Positions 61,832-64,000 of a stretch of 64,000 nt of DNA are shown here, piece after piece. The notes under the pieces are model-generated. The model searched no databases. It was not told the DNA's origin and saw only the letters and a list, made by a program, of their open reading frames with translations. Each line of letters starts with the position of its first letter. The first letter of the stretch is position 1. A program made the translations under genes and the position numbers. The DNA is from Microcoleus vaginatus_C (GTDB taxonomy: Bacteria > Cyanobacteriota > Cyanobacteriia > Cyanobacteriales > Microcoleaceae), in the NCBI GenBank assembly GCA_040004035.1, contig JAMPLN010000003.1, one strand, 5' to 3'.

Positions 61832-63328
61832 CTACTTCATTAAAGCAGCGCCGCGGTTGTAAAGTTCGCGCGCGTAATCAGTCCAAGTTCCCTGTCCCCA
61901 ATAGCGGAAACAGCTTGTTTGTAGCAGCAAGTTGTAAAGCAAACCTTGCTGGTATTCAAACTGCTTGGTAACTGAAGCATCTTGCTGCACCAGCGGGTCG
62001 TATTTTTTGTGAAATGCAGCGCTGAGTAGATTCATCGGTTCCAAGACATTTTCGTAGCCTTTCACCCAACTCAAATCGTTAGTCCAAGAAGCGCCATCCA
62101 TGTGAAAATTATGGTCTGTTTGCTTGAGTTGGGCGATCGCACTTTCCACTTTTTCCGGTGTCGCACTATCAGGATCGACTAACTGCCAGATTTTGTGCTG
62201 GTTAATCCCCTGACAAACAGGATAATCATCAGGATTAACCCCTGCCGCTTCAATTATCTCCAAATATTCAGTGCCGTTTAAACCCACAACACCGGATTTT
62301 CCGCCGCCTTGTTCGCGGTTTTCGTGCCAAGCTTTGAAAAAGGCGCTGGGAAATTCATTCATCATCACGCCGCCATTTTCGCCGTCGGCAATCTGAGTAA
62401 CTAAAGAAGGAACTGTGACATTGCCAATTTGCTGTTTGTTGCGTCCTTTTGCTTCGTAATACGGCTGCATTTGACCGACCAATTTTGTATCCGAACCTTG
62501 GGTTTTAATCAAAGCAGTAATACTGATTGTTTCGCCGTGAGAATTGCGGGCAACTAAACGGTTGGGAATATATTTTTGGTCTTGCGACAATCCCGAACCG
62601 TCGGGATTTTCTACAGAATGTTCCTGCACCATCAGCCAGCGGTAGCCGCATTCTTTCAAAGCTTTGATGTATTCGTAAAGTGTATCTGGGTGATTGGGAA
62701 AGTGCATTTCTGGGGGCGAAAAACCTTTAACCCGCTTCAGGGCATCTATGCCAAAAATGGCTGCAAAATGATGTTGCCACGCTTGAATTTGAAGTTTAAT
62801 GTCGGGAATGGGAGTTGAGGGAATGACGGCGTGACTCCACATTGTCCCCAGCCATTCTACGTGGGGTTGATATTGAGGAGCGCAGGTAATCCGCTTGAGA
62901 TTATCAAAGATATCGTCGCGTCCCATTTGGCGCAATCCCCACAATAAATTGCCCGAATAGTCGAGCATAATTCGCGGGTTGCAGCCTTCAGCAATCAGTT
63001 GTGGGATGAATTCCCCCATGCGAGAATAGCACCAAGCAAACACTCCGGCATTGTGGTTGTCTCCTTGGTTGGGATGTTCAAACATATTCTGGAGATTGCT
63101 GATCAGTTCGCCGTTTGCACCTGCAGGAATTGTCGGTTGGTGCATATGGAGGGCGCAGGCGAATCCGGCTTGAATGTTTTCGAGGCGCAGATTTGTGGCA
63201 GGTAGAAAGACTGGTTCGTTGCTATTGGCTGCGGCATTAATTTCTGCTTCGGAGCCGCAAATATTGGGCAATCCTGAGTTGATTTCTTGTAAAATCGGTA
63301 AATTGGGAGATTGTGCGATCGCAGGCAT
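61832..63328 (-). CDS. Glycoside hydrolase family 57 protein
   Basis: 498 residues. GH57 includes amylopullulanases and 4-alpha-glucanotransferases acting on glucans with a retaining mechanism. The N-terminal beta-strand motif ALHMHQP (60-65) with the GH57 His pair is present, followed by EWLGTMWSHAVIPSTP, KGFSPPEMHFPNH and MNEFPSAFFKAWHENREQ. Catalytic Glu is likely in PPEMHFP, but assignment by alignment is needed. No signal peptide. Probably glycogen metabolism (inference). Confidence 0.85.
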   Translation of the reverse strand: MPAIAQSPNLPILQEINSGLPNICGSEAEINAAANSNEPVFLPATNLRLENIQAGFACALHMHQPTIPAGANGELISNLQNMFEHPNQGDNHNAGVFAWCYSRMGEFIPQLIAEGCNPRIMLDYSGNLLWGLRQMGRDDIFDNLKRITCAPQYQPHVEWLGTMWSHAVIPSTPIPDIKLQIQAWQHHFAAIFGIDALKRVKGFSPPEMHFPNHPDTLYEYIKALKECGYRWLMVQEHSVENPDGSGLSQDQKYIPNRLVARNSHGETISITALIKTQGSDTKLVGQMQPYYEAKGRNKQQIGNVTVPSLVTQIADGENGGVMMNEFPSAFFKAWHENREQGGGKSGVVGLNGTEYLEIIEAAGVNPDDYPVCQGINQHKIWQLVDPDSATPEKVESAIAQLKQTDHNFHMDGASWTNDLSWVKGYENVLEPMNLLSAAFHKKYDPLVQQDASVTKQFEYQQGLLYNLLLQTSCFRYWGQGTWTDYARELYNRGAALMK

Positions 63329-63508
63329 AAATTTTTCTCAACGATTGTGGAGGGGCGTTGTCTGCTATTGCTAAGATAGCTAGATACTTTAACAGTAGCA
63401 GAGGATGTCTGCAAAAGATAAATTTCACAAGATAAGTCCGGGAGGGCGGAAGCCCCAAATCTTGGGTAAAATGTTTAACACATTTCACGTAAATAGGCGA
63501 GGTAAATT

Positions 63509-64000
63509 ATGAAATACGAAATCAAGCTTTTGGAACCAACGGATTTGTGGTACGTTCAAAATAACATCAATCCAGAAACTAATAGATTTTACCATCCCAC
63601 TAAAAATATTCCCTTGGTTCAGCAAGCGGAAATTAACTTGAACAATTCGGGAGTAATAATTCAAAAAGGTGCGCTGCATTGGTGTATGGGAAAATTGACT
63701 TCCGGTGTTTATAAAACGGATAACCGTTTGAAAGATATGTGGGTATCTTTGACAACGGAAATGGACTACAACGCTCCCGTATATCAAGGAACTGGTACGG
63801 TGAAACTGGAACCGAGACAAAAAGGGCATTTTCTGCATTATACGCCGATCGACCTTTTGGATGCCCAGCAGTGGGAGTTGGATGACGGTATATTTCAGTT
63901 TTGTTCGGACAATGTAGTTATCGGTGCTAAAAAACTGAAATTCCGACAAATGGCTGCTTCTAATGACGGTAGGTGGAGAATTGCTGTTACAGCTTTGCGC
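63509..64000 (+). CDS. 5' part of a gene cut by the window end (AIM24-like)
   Basis: ATG 63509 after GGCGAGG; 164 codons remain open to the end of the window. The product is beta-rich (INLNNSGVIIQKGALHWCMG, YQGTGTVKLEPRQKGHFLHY, DGIFQFCSDNVVIGAKK) with the look of the AIM24/TIGR00266 family of jelly-roll proteins; this is weak from half a gene. Divergent from the GH57 gene. Confidence 0.6.
   Translation, partial: MKYEIKLLEPTDLWYVQNNINPETNRFYHPTKNIPLVQQAEINLNNSGVIIQKGALHWCMGKLTSGVYKTDNRLKDMWVSLTTEMDYNAPVYQGTGTVKLEPRQKGHFLHYTPIDLLDAQQWELDDGIFQFCSDNVVIGAKKLKFRQMAASNDGRWRIAVTALR

Overview
The window is chromosomal DNA of a cyanobacterium, most likely a filamentous Oscillatoriales/Microcoleus-like organism. 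The window carries psaL and psaI (photosystem I), ndhN, cyanobacteria-specific conserved proteins (a DUF2996 protein, an Slr1339-like protein), many HIP1-type GCGATCGC octamers, and abundant tandem heptanucleotide repeats between genes. The genus is an inference from these traits; no rRNA gene is present. One ambiguous base (n at 35275) suggests a draft assembly.

Layout. 0-2 kb: a pentapeptide-repeat protein, two related XRE-like HTH genes (one broken) and small ORFs around an operator-like repeat cluster. 2-21.4 kb (minus strand): the ribosomal protein supercluster rplC-rplD-rplW-rplB-rpsS-rplV-rpsC-rplP-rpmC-rpsQ-rplN-rplX-rplE-rpsH-rplF-rplR-rpsE-rplO-secY-adk-infA-rpmJ-rpsM-rpsK-rpoA-rplQ-truA-rplM-rpsI-rpmE-prfA, in the usual cyanobacterial order (no rpsJ, rpsN or rpmD). 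Its intergenic gaps are unusually wide and filled with 7-bp tandem repeats that in places enter coding ends. 21.8-27.4 kb: ndhN, a VWA protein and an Slr1339-like protein; then a translationally coupled pair made of a thymidylate-synthase-like fusion protein and a dCMP deaminase. 26-30.2 kb: two overlapping hybrid sensor kinase/response regulator genes.

30.2-37 kb is a graveyard of decayed mobile DNA: a frameshifted ribbon-helix-helix gene, IS701-like and IS4-like fragments, an IS630 element nested inside another decayed IS with perfect 22-bp ends, and the 3' end of a C5 cytosine methyltransferase with an amber codon. Within it sits an intact COG0523 GTPase with a long His-rich loop. Next come a Pro-rich protein, a structured 583-bp intergenic region, a TPR protein and a large DUF4011-type helicase with a C-terminal nuclease domain (a defence-type architecture).

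44-64 kb is mostly housekeeping: sdhA, a pentapeptide-repeat protein whose N-terminus looks like an IS630 transposase start, a PlsC acyltransferase next to an alpha/beta hydrolase (the two halves of a phytyl-ester-synthase-like enzyme), a DUF2996 protein, psaL-psaI, a pair of sugar-transferase-like genes (TIGR04282/TIGR04283 type), nadA, a metallophosphoesterase, tRNA-Ser(UGA), a 20-residue-repeat protein, lipoproteins, a small NdhP-like membrane protein, a 3-methyladenine DNA glycosylase, a GH57 glycoside hydrolase, and a gene cut by the window end. No CRISPR array, rRNA or prophage was seen.
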